Notes under the pieces: model-generated
The model's database searches: none
Told to the model about the DNA's origin: nothing
Seen by the model: the letters and a program-made list of their open reading frames with translations, nothing else
Assembly (NCBI GenBank): GCA_016787565.1
Contig: JAEUUG010000011.1
Span: forward strand, 19,188 to 83,187
Direction of reading: 5' to 3'
Length of the DNA stretch: 64,000 nt
From: Cyclobacteriaceae bacterium
Lineage (GTDB): Bacteria; Bacteroidota; Bacteroidia; Cytophagales; Cyclobacteriaceae
Position numbers and translations under genes: made by a program
Part shown: piece by piece, positions 9,570 to 18,099 of the stretch
Numbering within the stretch: position 1 is the first letter of the stretch
How the letters are laid out: every line of letters begins with the position of its first letter

Positions 9570-12500
9570 ATGAGGTGGCTTAAAACCGGGTACAACGCGT
9601 TTCTCGTCTTAGCGATTTTGTTAGGATCGCTGAACGTCTTCCGTGTATTTGCGCAAGAATCATTGGACGGTATTTCCTTCGACCGGATCACCATACCGGG
9701 CACTGTCAGCTCCGGACAAGTTACCAGCATCGTGCAGGATAAATATGGTTTTATATGGTTTGGTGGAAACGGTCTTTTCCGCTACGATGGCCGTAAATTT
9801 TTTTCCTACCGCGACATTGAAAATGACCAGGGAGGATTGACCTCGAAGGAAACAGATGTTTTGTTTTTTGATTCACTGAATAACCGGCTATTAATCGGAA
9901 CACGGAATTACGGGCTCGTAGCGTATAACTACTCTACCGATAAATTATGGAAGTTACCAACCCCTCGCGAGGGAACACCAGTGGTCAACGAGATAGCGCA
10001 GACCTCCGATGGCACACTTTGGACTGTATCGTTTGATGGCGGATTGCGGTATTTAAAAGAAGATACGCTGAAAAAATTTACCCACCCTTCCTTTAAATTC
10101 ATCCAACCTACCGGCCTGTTAAGTAAGGGTCCGAAACTTTTTGTTGGCGATCTTCATCGGATTCTCGTAATCGAGAACAAGCAAATTATTGATAGTATCA
10201 AACTCGAATGGCAACATGAAGTATTGCCACCGTACACCCGCATCACCACGCAATACATTGACCGGAACGATAACATCTGGATTGGCACCGAAAAACAAGG
10301 TGTATTTGTATACAGCACCGCACAAAAAAAATTCATCCGGTATTTTAAACCAACGCAAGCTCCATTTTTTAGTCGCATCAATAACATTCTTCAAGATCGC
10401 GATGGTCTCATCTGGATTTCAACAAAAGCCAATGGCCTTGCGGTTTATGATCCAATGAAAGATGTTGTAAAACATTTATCCTTTAGCCTGATTTCTCCAA
10501 ACTCGCTCTCCAGCGATAACTGCTACGCTGTTCTGGAAGACACCAACGGTATCATCTGGATAGGCGCAACCGGTGGTGTAAACAAGTACGATCGGAAAAA
10601 AATCAAGCTGAAACATATTTATCACAATGCTTTTCAGGAGCCTTCCCTTTCTGATAATATGGTGCGGGGAGTTTATGAAGATCATGCTGGTAAAGTGTGG
10701 ATCGGCACTGATGGAGGCTTTATCAATATTCTGGAAAAAGGAAAAAAAACAGTTCAAAAAATAAAAGTAAACGTAACGGGCCATCCCGGAAATTTTGTTC
10801 CGATGTATTTTCTTGAACTGGATGATAACGTCATGCTCATCGCCACCTCTCTCGGGTTAATCCAGTTTAACCGGAGCACCAACGTGTTTTCACCCTTCAC
10901 ACCCTTGTGGCAAGAAACAAAAGACAATATGGTACGGCAGCTTATTCGCGATGGCGATAACCTCTATATGCTGTACGGTGGCAGTTTCTCTGCTTATAAT
11001 TTTACAACGAGAGGTTTTCACAAACATTCGAATTTTGAAAAAGCTACATCGGGTAGTGCTACAGTCATGTACCTGGATAATCACCAACGGCTTTATATTG
11101 GTGTGCGAGGTGGTATCGTTTATGTTGACGACAAAACAAAGAAATTCAAATTCCTGTCACTACCGTCCAGGTTAACACCAACCGATGGATCGCTAACCAT
11201 GGTGCTTTCGCTGCAGGAGTACAAAAACAAACTGTACGCAGGAACTTTCAACAATGGATTTTGGGAAATCGATATTGCCCAGATGGATTCACTTAAAGCT
11301 CATAAGAATTTTACTGAAAAAAACGGTCTACCCAGCAACACCGTCTACTCCAGTATACCCGATAAACACGGTCGTTTGTGGATGAGTACCAACAATGGAA
11401 TTGCCCGCTTTGATCCGGTAACACAACAATTTTTACACTTCACCGTAAGCGATGGGCTCCAGGATAATGAATTTAACCGACTCACTTTTTTTCAATGCAA
11501 GAACGGTGAGTTTGTTTTTGGTGGCATAAACGGTGTTAATATTTTTCATCCGGATGTTTTAGCGCCAGCTATTGAACATTATTCGCCCACTATTACCAGT
11601 TTTATTGTCTGGAACCCGTTAGAGCCCGAATCAGAAGGAAAGTTTTATGCGCAGCCCGCTACTAATTTTCAACTGCATCACGATGAGAATTTTATACGTT
11701 TCAATTTTCTGATCCCCAACTATCGGGAGCCCAGGCACTTTAAGACTTTCTACAAGCTGGATAAACTCGATGCCGATTGGAAAGAAGTCTTGTACGAGAA
11801 CAGTGCCAGCTATGCTAACCTGAAACCCGATCATTACACCTTTCATGTAAAGGCGGTTGGCAGCAACGGAGATGTGCAAACAACCTCACTATCGTTTTCC
11901 ATCAAGCCTCCTGTCTGGCAAACGTGGTGGTTTATGTCTCTCACCGTGTGTGTGGTGGCCTTCCTGATCATGACGATTATCCGCAGTTATATTCGCAAAG
12001 CACAGTTCGATAAACTTCGCCTTCAGGAACAACTCAAAATCCATACGGAAGAAATTGAAAAATCGCGTGAAGAACTGATGGCCCTGAATCAAAAGAAGGA
12101 TCTCATCTTTTCCATTCTTTCACACGATCTGCGTTCACCCCTCACCACCCTGAAAGGATTTTTAGGCTTGTTGATTGAAAATGATTTTTTGTCGAAGGAA
12201 GATGTTAAGCGGCATGCCACCAGTATTCGTCAGTCGGTTACCAACTCCCTCGACTTAATTGACAATACACTTTTCTGGTCGCTCTCGCAGATGGGCAACA
12301 TTCATTACAACCCAACATCGTTTGCGTTAAGGCCCGTGCTTGAAAAAGTCATTGCGCTTTACCAGCTGACCACTGAAAAAAAGAAAATTCAGGTAACGCT
12401 GGAATGCGATGCATCCATCACCCTTTATGCAGACGACAACATGATCTACGTTACCCTTCGAAATCTGATTTCGAATGCCATTAAGTTTACACCAGAAGGA

Positions 12501-12791
12501 AAATCAATTTCCATTGCCGGTAGTATTCAAAAAGGCTTGGCTGAAATAAAAGTAATGGATGAGGGTGTGGGCATGAGCCCCGAGTATCTCAAGAAAGTGC
12601 TGTCCATGGATCAACCCATGCTAAAAACCGGAACATCGAATGAAAAAGGAACAGGATTAGGCCTGTTGTTGTGCAAGAATTTTCTGGAAATAAACAACGG
12701 CACACTTCAAATCGCCAGTATGGAAAACCACGGTACCACCTTTATCATTACACTTCCCCTGGCAACTGAACCGGTTGCTACGCATCCCTAA
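9570..12791 (+). CDS. Propeller-type hybrid sensor histidine kinase without receiver (orphan HK)
   Basis: Membrane sensor of the two-component-regulator-propeller class. Order: signal peptide (1-28), a long periplasmic sensor of repeated WIGT/WISTxGL propeller blades (about 40-680), a Y_Y_Y Ig-like domain (about 700-775), a membrane segment near 781-806, a coiled linker, HisKA with phospho-acceptor H852 in SHDLRSPL, and HATPase_c with the N box NLISNAIKFTPEG, G1 DEGVGM and G2 GTGLGLLL. It ends after the ATPase: no receiver or AraC domain as in the classic HTCS. No response regulator gene is adjacent, so its partner is elsewhere. The 3' end overlaps the convergent thiL by 14 bases. Confidence 0.93.
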   Translation: MRWLKTGYNAFLVLAILLGSLNVFRVFAQESLDGISFDRITIPGTVSSGQVTSIVQDKYGFIWFGGNGLFRYDGRKFFSYRDIENDQGGLTSKETDVLFFDSLNNRLLIGTRNYGLVAYNYSTDKLWKLPTPREGTPVVNEIAQTSDGTLWTVSFDGGLRYLKEDTLKKFTHPSFKFIQPTGLLSKGPKLFVGDLHRILVIENKQIIDSIKLEWQHEVLPPYTRITTQYIDRNDNIWIGTEKQGVFVYSTAQKKFIRYFKPTQAPFFSRINNILQDRDGLIWISTKANGLAVYDPMKDVVKHLSFSLISPNSLSSDNCYAVLEDTNGIIWIGATGGVNKYDRKKIKLKHIYHNAFQEPSLSDNMVRGVYEDHAGKVWIGTDGGFINILEKGKKTVQKIKVNVTGHPGNFVPMYFLELDDNVMLIATSLGLIQFNRSTNVFSPFTPLWQETKDNMVRQLIRDGDNLYMLYGGSFSAYNFTTRGFHKHSNFEKATSGSATVMYLDNHQRLYIGVRGGIVYVDDKTKKFKFLSLPSRLTPTDGSLTMVLSLQEYKNKLYAGTFNNGFWEIDIAQMDSLKAHKNFTEKNGLPSNTVYSSIPDKHGRLWMSTNNGIARFDPVTQQFLHFTVSDGLQDNEFNRLTFFQCKNGEFVFGGINGVNIFHPDVLAPAIEHYSPTITSFIVWNPLEPESEGKFYAQPATNFQLHHDENFIRFNFLIPNYREPRHFKTFYKLDKLDADWKEVLYENSASYANLKPDHYTFHVKAVGSNGDVQTTSLSFSIKPPVWQTWWFMSLTVCVVAFLIMTIIRSYIRKAQFDKLRLQEQLKIHTEEIEKSREELMALNQKKDLIFSILSHDLRSPLTTLKGFLGLLIENDFLSKEDVKRHATSIRQSVTNSLDLIDNTLFWSLSQMGNIHYNPTSFALRPVLEKVIALYQLTTEKKKIQVTLECDASITLYADDNMIYVTLRNLISNAIKFTPEGKSISIAGSIQKGLAEIKVMDEGVGMSPEYLKKVLSMDQPMLKTGTSNEKGTGLGLLLCKNFLEINNGTLQIASMENHGTTFIITLPLATEPVATHP

Positions 12792-13815
12792 AATGATCCC
12801 ATCCTTGTGCTTTTAACGCTACCACGTTACCCTGTTTGGTAATCATGATTTTCTCATCTTTCCTTTCATGCACATAACCGATCATGTGGATATCGGGATG
12901 CTTCTTAATTCTTTCATGGTCCTCCTGCTTCACGGTAAATAACAGTTCATAATCTTCGCCACCGTTTAACGCACAGGTGATCGGATCAAGTTTAAATTCA
13001 ACAGCCGTTTCAAATGTTAGTTGATCGATTGGAATCTTATCTTCAAAAATCCGAACCCCTACACCCGATTGTTTACAGAGATGAAAAAGTTCTGACGCTA
13101 AACCATCCGAAACATCAATCATCGCAGTAGGCATAACACCTGCCTCTTCCAGATCAAATATTATTTCGGTGCGGGCCTCCGGCTTCAACTGACGGCTTAC
13201 CAAATATTCATACGGCTCTAACCCCGGTTGCATTTCCGGATTGGTTAAAAAAACTTCCTTTTCACGTGCCAATACTTGCAGGCCCATAAAGGCAGCGCCC
13301 AGATCACCGGTGACACAAATGATATCAGCTGATCGCGCCCCGCTGCGGTACGCCACTTTATCTTTTGCTATTCGCCCTAGAACCGAAATAGAAATAATCA
13401 ATCCGGAAACGGATGACGTAGTATCTCCTCCGACTAAATCAACCTTATAATTATCGCAAGCCGACTTAATACCCTGATACAGGGCGTCAACCGCTTCCAG
13501 TGAAAACCGATTGCTTAAGGCCAGGCTAACGGTAATCTGTTCGGCCTTTCCGTTCATAGCAGCAATGTCTGATACGTTAACCGCCACGGCTTTATAGCCG
13601 AGGTGCTGTATGGGTGTATACGATAAATCAAAATGAATTCCTTCCACCAGCATATCAGTGGAAAGCAAAACAAAAGCTTCTCCTGCATCCAGCACGGCTG
13701 CGTCATCGCCAATTGCTTTTATGGTTGATGCATTGACCGGATGAAACGGCTTGCTGATGTGGTCAATCAGGCCAAACTCACCTAACTGACTGATTTCTGA
13801 TCGGTTCTGACTCAT
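12778..13815 (-). CDS. thiL: Thiamine-monophosphate kinase (ThiL)
   Basis: Phosphorylates thiamine monophosphate to thiamine pyrophosphate, the last step of the pathway. Motifs: GDDAAVL near 36-42, STDMLVEGIHFD (52-63), VNVSDIAAM (79-87), GGDT (about 126) and MIDVSDGLASEL, all expected for the AIRS/ThiL fold. 345 residues, slightly longer than average. It is convergent with and overlaps the end of the upstream kinase gene. A -7 box match lies at 13867-13874, giving a leader of about 45 bases. I see no TPP riboswitch in that short leader. Confidence 0.95.
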   Translation of the reverse strand: MSQNRSEISQLGEFGLIDHISKPFHPVNASTIKAIGDDAAVLDAGEAFVLLSTDMLVEGIHFDLSYTPIQHLGYKAVAVNVSDIAAMNGKAEQITVSLALSNRFSLEAVDALYQGIKSACDNYKVDLVGGDTTSSVSGLIISISVLGRIAKDKVAYRSGARSADIICVTGDLGAAFMGLQVLAREKEVFLTNPEMQPGLEPYEYLVSRQLKPEARTEIIFDLEEAGVMPTAMIDVSDGLASELFHLCKQSGVGVRIFEDKIPIDQLTFETAVEFKLDPITCALNGGEDYELLFTVKQEDHERIKKHPDIHMIGYVHERKDEKIMITKQGNVVALKAQGWDHFRDA

Positions 13816-13866
13816 AACAAATCGATGGTATTTATATTTTCAGCGTTCATTCATGCTGCTGGTCTG

Positions 13867-13874
13867 CAAAAGTA
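13867..13874 (-). promoter_or_regulatory. Bacteroidota-type -7 box for thiL
   Basis: The minus strand reads TACTTTTGC, the same box as upstream of lepA, 52 bases before the thiL ATG. It matches TAnnTTTG exactly. No convincing -33 element was seen. Confidence 0.5.
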
Positions 13875-13943
13875 AGATTAAAGCCGAATTTGAAAGTTAT
13901 GATTTTGCAAGGTGATGTATCTATGCAGCATAAATCATCAAAT

Positions 13944-14108
13944 ATGAAAAAGATAATTGGGGTAGTTATGGGGGCGAGTATCCTGTTGAGTGCGTGCAGT
14001 ACACCCAAACCCTATTACAAAACTGCTACGGGCAAGAAGAAACAGAAATATTATAACGAAATTCAGTTCGGTGGAAAAAGTGCCAGTACTATGAAGAAAG
14101 GTTTCTAG
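13944..14108 (+). CDS. Small lipoprotein, 54 aa
   Basis: Very short exported protein: hydrophobic stretch then lipobox LLSAC with the lipidated cysteine near residue 17, then a basic, Lys/Tyr-rich tail ending STMKKGF. I set the start at the ATG at 13944 (MKKIIGVVMG), since upstream in-frame residues would bury the signal peptide. The 3' end overlaps the convergent mce stop by 4 bases. Function unknown; small lipoproteins with a PYYKTATGKKKQKYYN-like tail are common in this phylum. Confidence 0.7.
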   Translation: MKKIIGVVMGASILLSACSTPKPYYKTATGKKKQKYYNEIQFGGKSASTMKKGF

Positions 14109-14503
14109 CGCTCCTGACACAACTCAATCAAAACACCCTGGGTAGTTTTAGGGTGAAGAAAACATATCAACTTATTGTCGGCTCCGATTTTTGGTGCTGC
14201 ATTAATCAATTCAAAACCCTTTTCGCGATACGTATCAATACTTTCATTGATATCTGAGACTTCAAACGCCAGGTGATGAATGCCCTCACCCCGTTTACCA
14301 ATAAATTTGGCAATAGGCGAATCTTCCCGGGTAGCCTCCAAAAGTTCTATTTTAACTCCTGATACCTCAAAAAAAGATGTGCGTACACCTTCTGATTCCA
14401 CTTCCTCCACTTTGTAATGCGCACAACCCAACAACTGAGCAAACAGCTTATTCGCCACTTCCAGGTTCTTTACGGCAATGCCGATATGCTCTAGTTTTTC
14501 CAT
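14105..14503 (-). CDS. mce: Methylmalonyl-CoA epimerase
   Basis: Interconverts R- and S-methylmalonyl-CoA in propionate and succinate metabolism. It is a vicinal-oxygen-chelate fold protein of 132 residues. Metal ligands are visible as H6 in LEHIGIAV, the His in GIHHLAFEV, and the Glu near the C-terminus in GVLIELC. The family's FLHPK turn is present. No mutase gene lies nearby. It is divergent from the 136-aa hypothetical gene. Confidence 0.92.
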   Translation of the reverse strand: MEKLEHIGIAVKNLEVANKLFAQLLGCAHYKVEEVESEGVRTSFFEVSGVKIELLEATREDSPIAKFIGKRGEGIHHLAFEVSDINESIDTYREKGFELINAAPKIGADNKLICFLHPKTTQGVLIELCQER

Positions 14504-14580
14504 ATTTGTTACCTTTACACCATCAAAAAAGGAAACTTTTTGGTGAAAACGAAAGTTAAGGATTGAAATTCGAGCGAACC

Positions 14581-14991
14581 ATGACAGAAACTGTGAGCGA
14601 AATGCACGTTGAAGCGGCCCGAATTCAGCAGGAAATTAAAGATCATCTTGGTGTTCGCACGGCTGATCTGGTTTTTGAATTTTCAGCGCTGGAGGGAAAA
14701 ATTAAACTTGACTTGATTACTGTCAATCCAAGGCATAATCAGGCATTTCTTTTTCACAGCGAAACCGGCAGCGACAAAGTTGATGCCCTGAAAAAAATGC
14801 TGAACTATGTTCAGAATGCCAAAGAAAAGGAAAACTCCTACACCATTCAGTGGGCCGCTAACGATCACAAAGAACTTCACACTTCCTACTTCCGGGCCGG
14901 CAACGTAATGGATGCCTTGCAAAAATTATATTATGGCCGCGATATGAACACCATTACGGTTTTTAGTGTTGTATTGAATCCAATCTCATAG
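14581..14991 (+). CDS. Conserved hypothetical protein, 136 aa
   Basis: Soluble protein with no signal peptide: an N-terminal amphipathic helix (MTETVSEMHVEAARIQQEIKD) and an alternating alpha/beta body. I do not recognise a named family. Start ATG at 14581; an in-frame TTG at 14563 would add six residues and is less likely. It ends 5 bases before the IscA-type gene and is likely co-transcribed with it. A link to Fe-S assembly is only a guess from position. Confidence 0.75.
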   Translation: MTETVSEMHVEAARIQQEIKDHLGVRTADLVFEFSALEGKIKLDLITVNPRHNQAFLFHSETGSDKVDALKKMLNYVQNAKEKENSYTIQWAANDHKELHTSYFRAGNVMDALQKLYYGRDMNTITVFSVVLNPIS

Positions 14992-14996
14992 AAAGT

Positions 14997-15323
14997 ATGA
15001 TAAGCGTAACCGATAAAGCAAAAGAAAAAATCAGCGAGTTGCTGAAAGTTGAAGGCCGCACCCCGCAACACAATGTTCGTGTTTCAGTGAAAGGCGGTGG
15101 GTGCTCAGGTTTGATGTACGATTTGGATTTTGACGATACGATTCAGGCAGCCGATCAGGTTTTTGAAGATAAAGGCGTCAAAATTCTCGTGGACAAAAAA
15201 AGCCTTTTATACCTCTTGGGTACAACCCTGGATTTCTCCGATGGATTAAACGGCAAAGGATTTCAGTTTATCAATCCGAATGCATCGCGCACCTGCGGAT
15301 GTGGTGAGAGTTTTTCGGTTTAG
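14997..15323 (+). CDS. HesB/IscA-type iron-sulfur cluster assembly protein
   Basis: Small A-type carrier protein that receives and passes Fe-S clusters. The three invariant cysteines are visible: C36 in GGGCSGL and C100/C102 in RTCGCGESF. 108 residues, full length. It could be annotated IscA, ErpA or SufA; sequence alone does not separate these. A strong terminator follows at 15350-15374. Confidence 0.93.
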   Translation: MISVTDKAKEKISELLKVEGRTPQHNVRVSVKGGGCSGLMYDLDFDDTIQAADQVFEDKGVKILVDKKSLLYLLGTTLDFSDGLNGKGFQFINPNASRTCGCGESFSV

Positions 15324-15349
15324 ATTTTTTTACAGTATTCAATTAAGAG

Positions 15350-15374
15350 GAGCATCGACACAGATGCTCTTTTT
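15350..15374 (+). terminator. Intrinsic terminator after the IscA-type gene
   Basis: Seven-base stem GAGCATC/GATGCTC with loop GACACA, followed by five T. It sits 27 bases after the iscA-type stop. The tail overlaps the stop codon of the convergent RidA gene. Confidence 0.8.
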
Positions 15375-15795
15375 ATTGGTCACCAATTGTAGCAATACAC
15401 TTTAACTCAATGGCAATAGGTGTTGGCAGGGCATTGACTTCCACCGTTGTACGGCACGGCTGATTGTCTTTAAAATACTCCGCGTAGATTTTATTGAACA
15501 CCGGAAAATCCTTTTTAATGTTGATAAGAAACACCGTTACATCCACCAGGTTTTCCCAACGCGATCCGGAAGCTTCCAGCACCAACCGAACATTCTGAAA
15601 AACAGAATGACATTGCTGCTCAATGTCATAGGAGACAACATTACCATATCCATCCAGTGTAACACCCGGAATCACCGATGTGCCTTTCTTACGCGGACCA
15701 ACGCCCGACAAAAAAAGAAGATTGCCAACCTTCCGCGCGTGTGGATAAGCACCAACAGGCTCAGGAGCCTGATCTGCATGAATTTTATCTGCCAT
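15373..15795 (-). CDS. RidA/YjgF family protein (enamine/imine deaminase-like)
   Basis: Rid-family protein of about 140 residues. Motifs: PVGAYPHARKVGNLLFLSGVG at the start and CRTTVEVNALPTPIAIELKCIA at the end, where the conserved Arg of CRTTVEV sits in the active site of RidA. Some residues (LSGVGPRKKG; LDGYGNVVSYDI) look more like the 2-aminomuconate-deaminase subgroup. Start ATG at 15795 (MADKIHADQ); the in-frame codon at 15816 is TTG. It follows the DUF4198 gene after 7 bases and is probably in its operon. Confidence 0.85.
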   Translation of the reverse strand: MADKIHADQAPEPVGAYPHARKVGNLLFLSGVGPRKKGTSVIPGVTLDGYGNVVSYDIEQQCHSVFQNVRLVLEASGSRWENLVDVTVFLINIKKDFPVFNKIYAEYFKDNQPCRTTVEVNALPTPIAIELKCIATIGDQ

Positions 15796-15802
15796 AGAAT
15801 TT

Positions 15803-16597
15803 CTATTGAACACCAAACACGAAACTTCCCCAATAGCTTTCCCAGTCTGCCTCCCCGGATTTAGAAGGAATCATTTTCACGGTACTGATCATCCACGAAC
15901 CGGTGTTGCTGATGCGGGCTTCTATCGTTCCATCTTGCATGGTGTAAACCGGCTGTGCCATTGTCTGATTATTTTTTCTGTTCCACACCATCACCTTTGC
16001 ACCAAACAGCGGCTTGCCCTGAAACAATATTTTAAACTTTACCAGCTCACCAGGTTTATAGTCGTACGGATTTTTCTCCGGAACAATTTCAAGCGGAAGG
16101 CCAGCGCTCTTGAGTGCTGTATCATCACGCTTGTTTCCCACCTGAAGCAAGAGCTTGGAATACCGGGAGTACAACTCACGTCCGGGCTTATTCAATGAAT
16201 TTGTTTTCTCACGTTGCTGATAAGCCTCATCAAGACCATCTTCTTTTAAATAGTTGTTAAATTTTTCAGCATCCAGTTCAATAAAAGAATTGTTACTCTG
16301 CATTACCACCAGATGCGTTCCTTCTGATTTCAGTTCCAGCTCTACCTGATTGCGTTCACCTTCTTTCGCGAAAGCCCTCAAATCGCTAATTCCGGAAACC
16401 TGATGATGCTCAAGGCGAACGAGCCGGGCCGCGGTCGATTTCCAGGGTTCACCAACGAAACCTTCACCAACAACAAAACTCAGGGTTGCCTTTTCGCCAA
16501 CAGCAAAAAAATATCGCTGCGATTGAATCCAGAATTCATGTGCCTGGGAAGCGGCAATGCACAGACTTAGAATAACTACACATAGTAACTTTTTCAT
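15803..16597 (-). CDS. DUF4198 domain secreted protein
   Basis: Exported protein: signal peptide 1-19 (ends SQAH), then the EFWIQSQRYFF opening, which matches DUF4198/NikM-like proteins often linked to metal or cobalt uptake. The rest is beta-rich Ig-like sequence (LVKFKILFQGKPLFGAKVMVWNR; then a strand ending GSWMISTVKM). 264 residues, about the family length. It probably shares an operon with the RidA gene. Substrate or metal is unknown; no transporter is adjacent. Confidence 0.82.
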   Translation of the reverse strand: MKKLLCVVILSLCIAASQAHEFWIQSQRYFFAVGEKATLSFVVGEGFVGEPWKSTAARLVRLEHHQVSGISDLRAFAKEGERNQVELELKSEGTHLVVMQSNNSFIELDAEKFNNYLKEDGLDEAYQQREKTNSLNKPGRELYSRYSKLLLQVGNKRDDTALKSAGLPLEIVPEKNPYDYKPGELVKFKILFQGKPLFGAKVMVWNRKNNQTMAQPVYTMQDGTIEARISNTGSWMISTVKMIPSKSGEADWESYWGSFVFGVQ

Positions 16598-16617
16598 CGG
16601 TTATTAAACTGTTCGCG

Positions 16618-16664
16618 TTTCAGGTTGCTGGTTTCAGGTTGGCGCTGAAACCAGCAACCTGAAA
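16618..16664. repeat. Perfect 20-bp inverted repeat, 7-bp loop, between pepP and the DUF4198 gene
   Basis: Left arm 16618-16637 and right arm 16645-16664 are exact reverse complements. The loop is GTTGGCG. It lies between the pepP stop and the start of the next minus-strand gene. There is no T-run on either side, so it is not a classical intrinsic terminator; it may protect mRNA ends or separate expression. Confidence 0.85.
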
Positions 16665-16672
16665 CTTGCAAC

Positions 16673-17971
16673 CTATTTTCTGTTCATCAAATCTTCAATC
16701 TCCTCCGCTTCCACAGGAATATTCCTCATGAGATCGTGCACGCCACTTTTCTGAATCACCACATTGTTTTCAATGCGAACACCCAAGCCTTCTTCCTTGA
16801 TGTAGATTCCCGGCTCTACCGTCCATACTTGTCCAACCTGCATTTTATGATACATGTTGCCCACGTCATGAACATCCAGACCTAGTTGGTGTCCGGTTCC
16901 ATGCATAAAATATTTCATGAACAACGGCCTCTCCGGATTTTGATTTTTGATATCCGTTTTGTCAATCAATTTCAATTTGATCAACTCGGCCTGCATGATC
17001 TGTTGTACTTCCTTGTGGTACTCAAAATACACCGTTCCCGGCTGTAGCAACTTCATAGCCTCACGCATCACTTTAAGCACAGCATTATAAACTTCCTTTT
17101 GTCGTTTCGTGAATTTCCCATTCACCGGAATGGTGCGCGTCATGTCTGCATTATAATTCGCATACTCTGCGCCCACATCCAGCAACAACACATCTCCATC
17201 CCGACAGGGCTTACTGTTTTCAATGTAGTGAAGCACGCACGAGTTTGCTCCCGAAGCGATGATCGGCTCATAGGCAAAACCCCGCGACTGATTGCGTAAA
17301 AACTCGTGGGCAAACTCGGCTTCTATTTCGTATTCGTGAACACCTGGCTTTACAAATTTCAATATCCTTCGAAAAGCTTGCTCGGTGATATCACACGCCT
17401 GCTGCATCAGTTCAATTTCATACTTTGATTTAATGCTGCGCAACGTGTGCATGATGGGTGCTAACCGCTCGTACCGGTGCAGAGGATACTTCTGCTGACA
17501 GTGTTTAATAAACCGTGCATCGCGGCTATCCACGACAGTGTCAGTTCTGTAATGATCATTGGTGTTGAGGTAAACATGGTTCACATCACCCATCACCATC
17601 ATGGTATTAAACAAGCGGGGAAATTCAGCGAGCCACAAAACGGTTTCAATGCCAGTGGCAGCACGCGCTTCCTCCTTGGTTAGTTTGTGGCCCTCCCATG
17701 TGGCAATCATTTCGCTTGTCTCACGCAGAAATAGAACTTCACGGTATTTTTTGTCATGAAAATCCGGGCAAAGCACCAGGATAGTTTCTTCCTGATCGAC
17801 TCCTGTCAGGTAAAACAAATCACTGTTCTGGCGAAAGCGCATGGTGCCATCTGAATTGGTGGGCATGATGTCGTTGGCATTGAGCACAACTACCGCATTC
17901 TCTTTCAATTCTTTCAGCAGTCGCTTCCGATTGCGAATGAATAATTCTTTGTCGATATTTTTATAGCGCAT
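16673..17971 (-). CDS. pepP: Xaa-Pro aminopeptidase (PepP-like, M24B)
   Basis: Cytoplasmic metallo-aminopeptidase that removes an N-terminal residue before proline. The N-terminal domain (about 1-170) contains NSDLFYLTGVDQEET, and the pita-bread catalytic domain carries LLDVGAEYANYNADMTRT (two metal-binding Asp), HGTGHQLGLDVHD, TVEPGIYI and VRIENNVVI. 432 residues, the expected length. No signal peptide. Start ATG at 17971. Confidence 0.94.
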   Translation of the reverse strand: MRYKNIDKELFIRNRKRLLKELKENAVVVLNANDIMPTNSDGTMRFRQNSDLFYLTGVDQEETILVLCPDFHDKKYREVLFLRETSEMIATWEGHKLTKEEARAATGIETVLWLAEFPRLFNTMMVMGDVNHVYLNTNDHYRTDTVVDSRDARFIKHCQQKYPLHRYERLAPIMHTLRSIKSKYEIELMQQACDITEQAFRRILKFVKPGVHEYEIEAEFAHEFLRNQSRGFAYEPIIASGANSCVLHYIENSKPCRDGDVLLLDVGAEYANYNADMTRTIPVNGKFTKRQKEVYNAVLKVMREAMKLLQPGTVYFEYHKEVQQIMQAELIKLKLIDKTDIKNQNPERPLFMKYFMHGTGHQLGLDVHDVGNMYHKMQVGQVWTVEPGIYIKEEGLGVRIENNVVIQKSGVHDLMRNIPVEAEEIEDLMNRK

Positions 17972-18099
17972 GGCAATACAGGTAAAGCGCCTCCAAATTA
18001 AAGGATTTACATTCTTTTCCCTATCAATAGGTGTTTTTGATGAAGCAGTTTTTATAATACCGTCAAGTCCTTACTTTTAGGTAGAGCAACCACACCATC

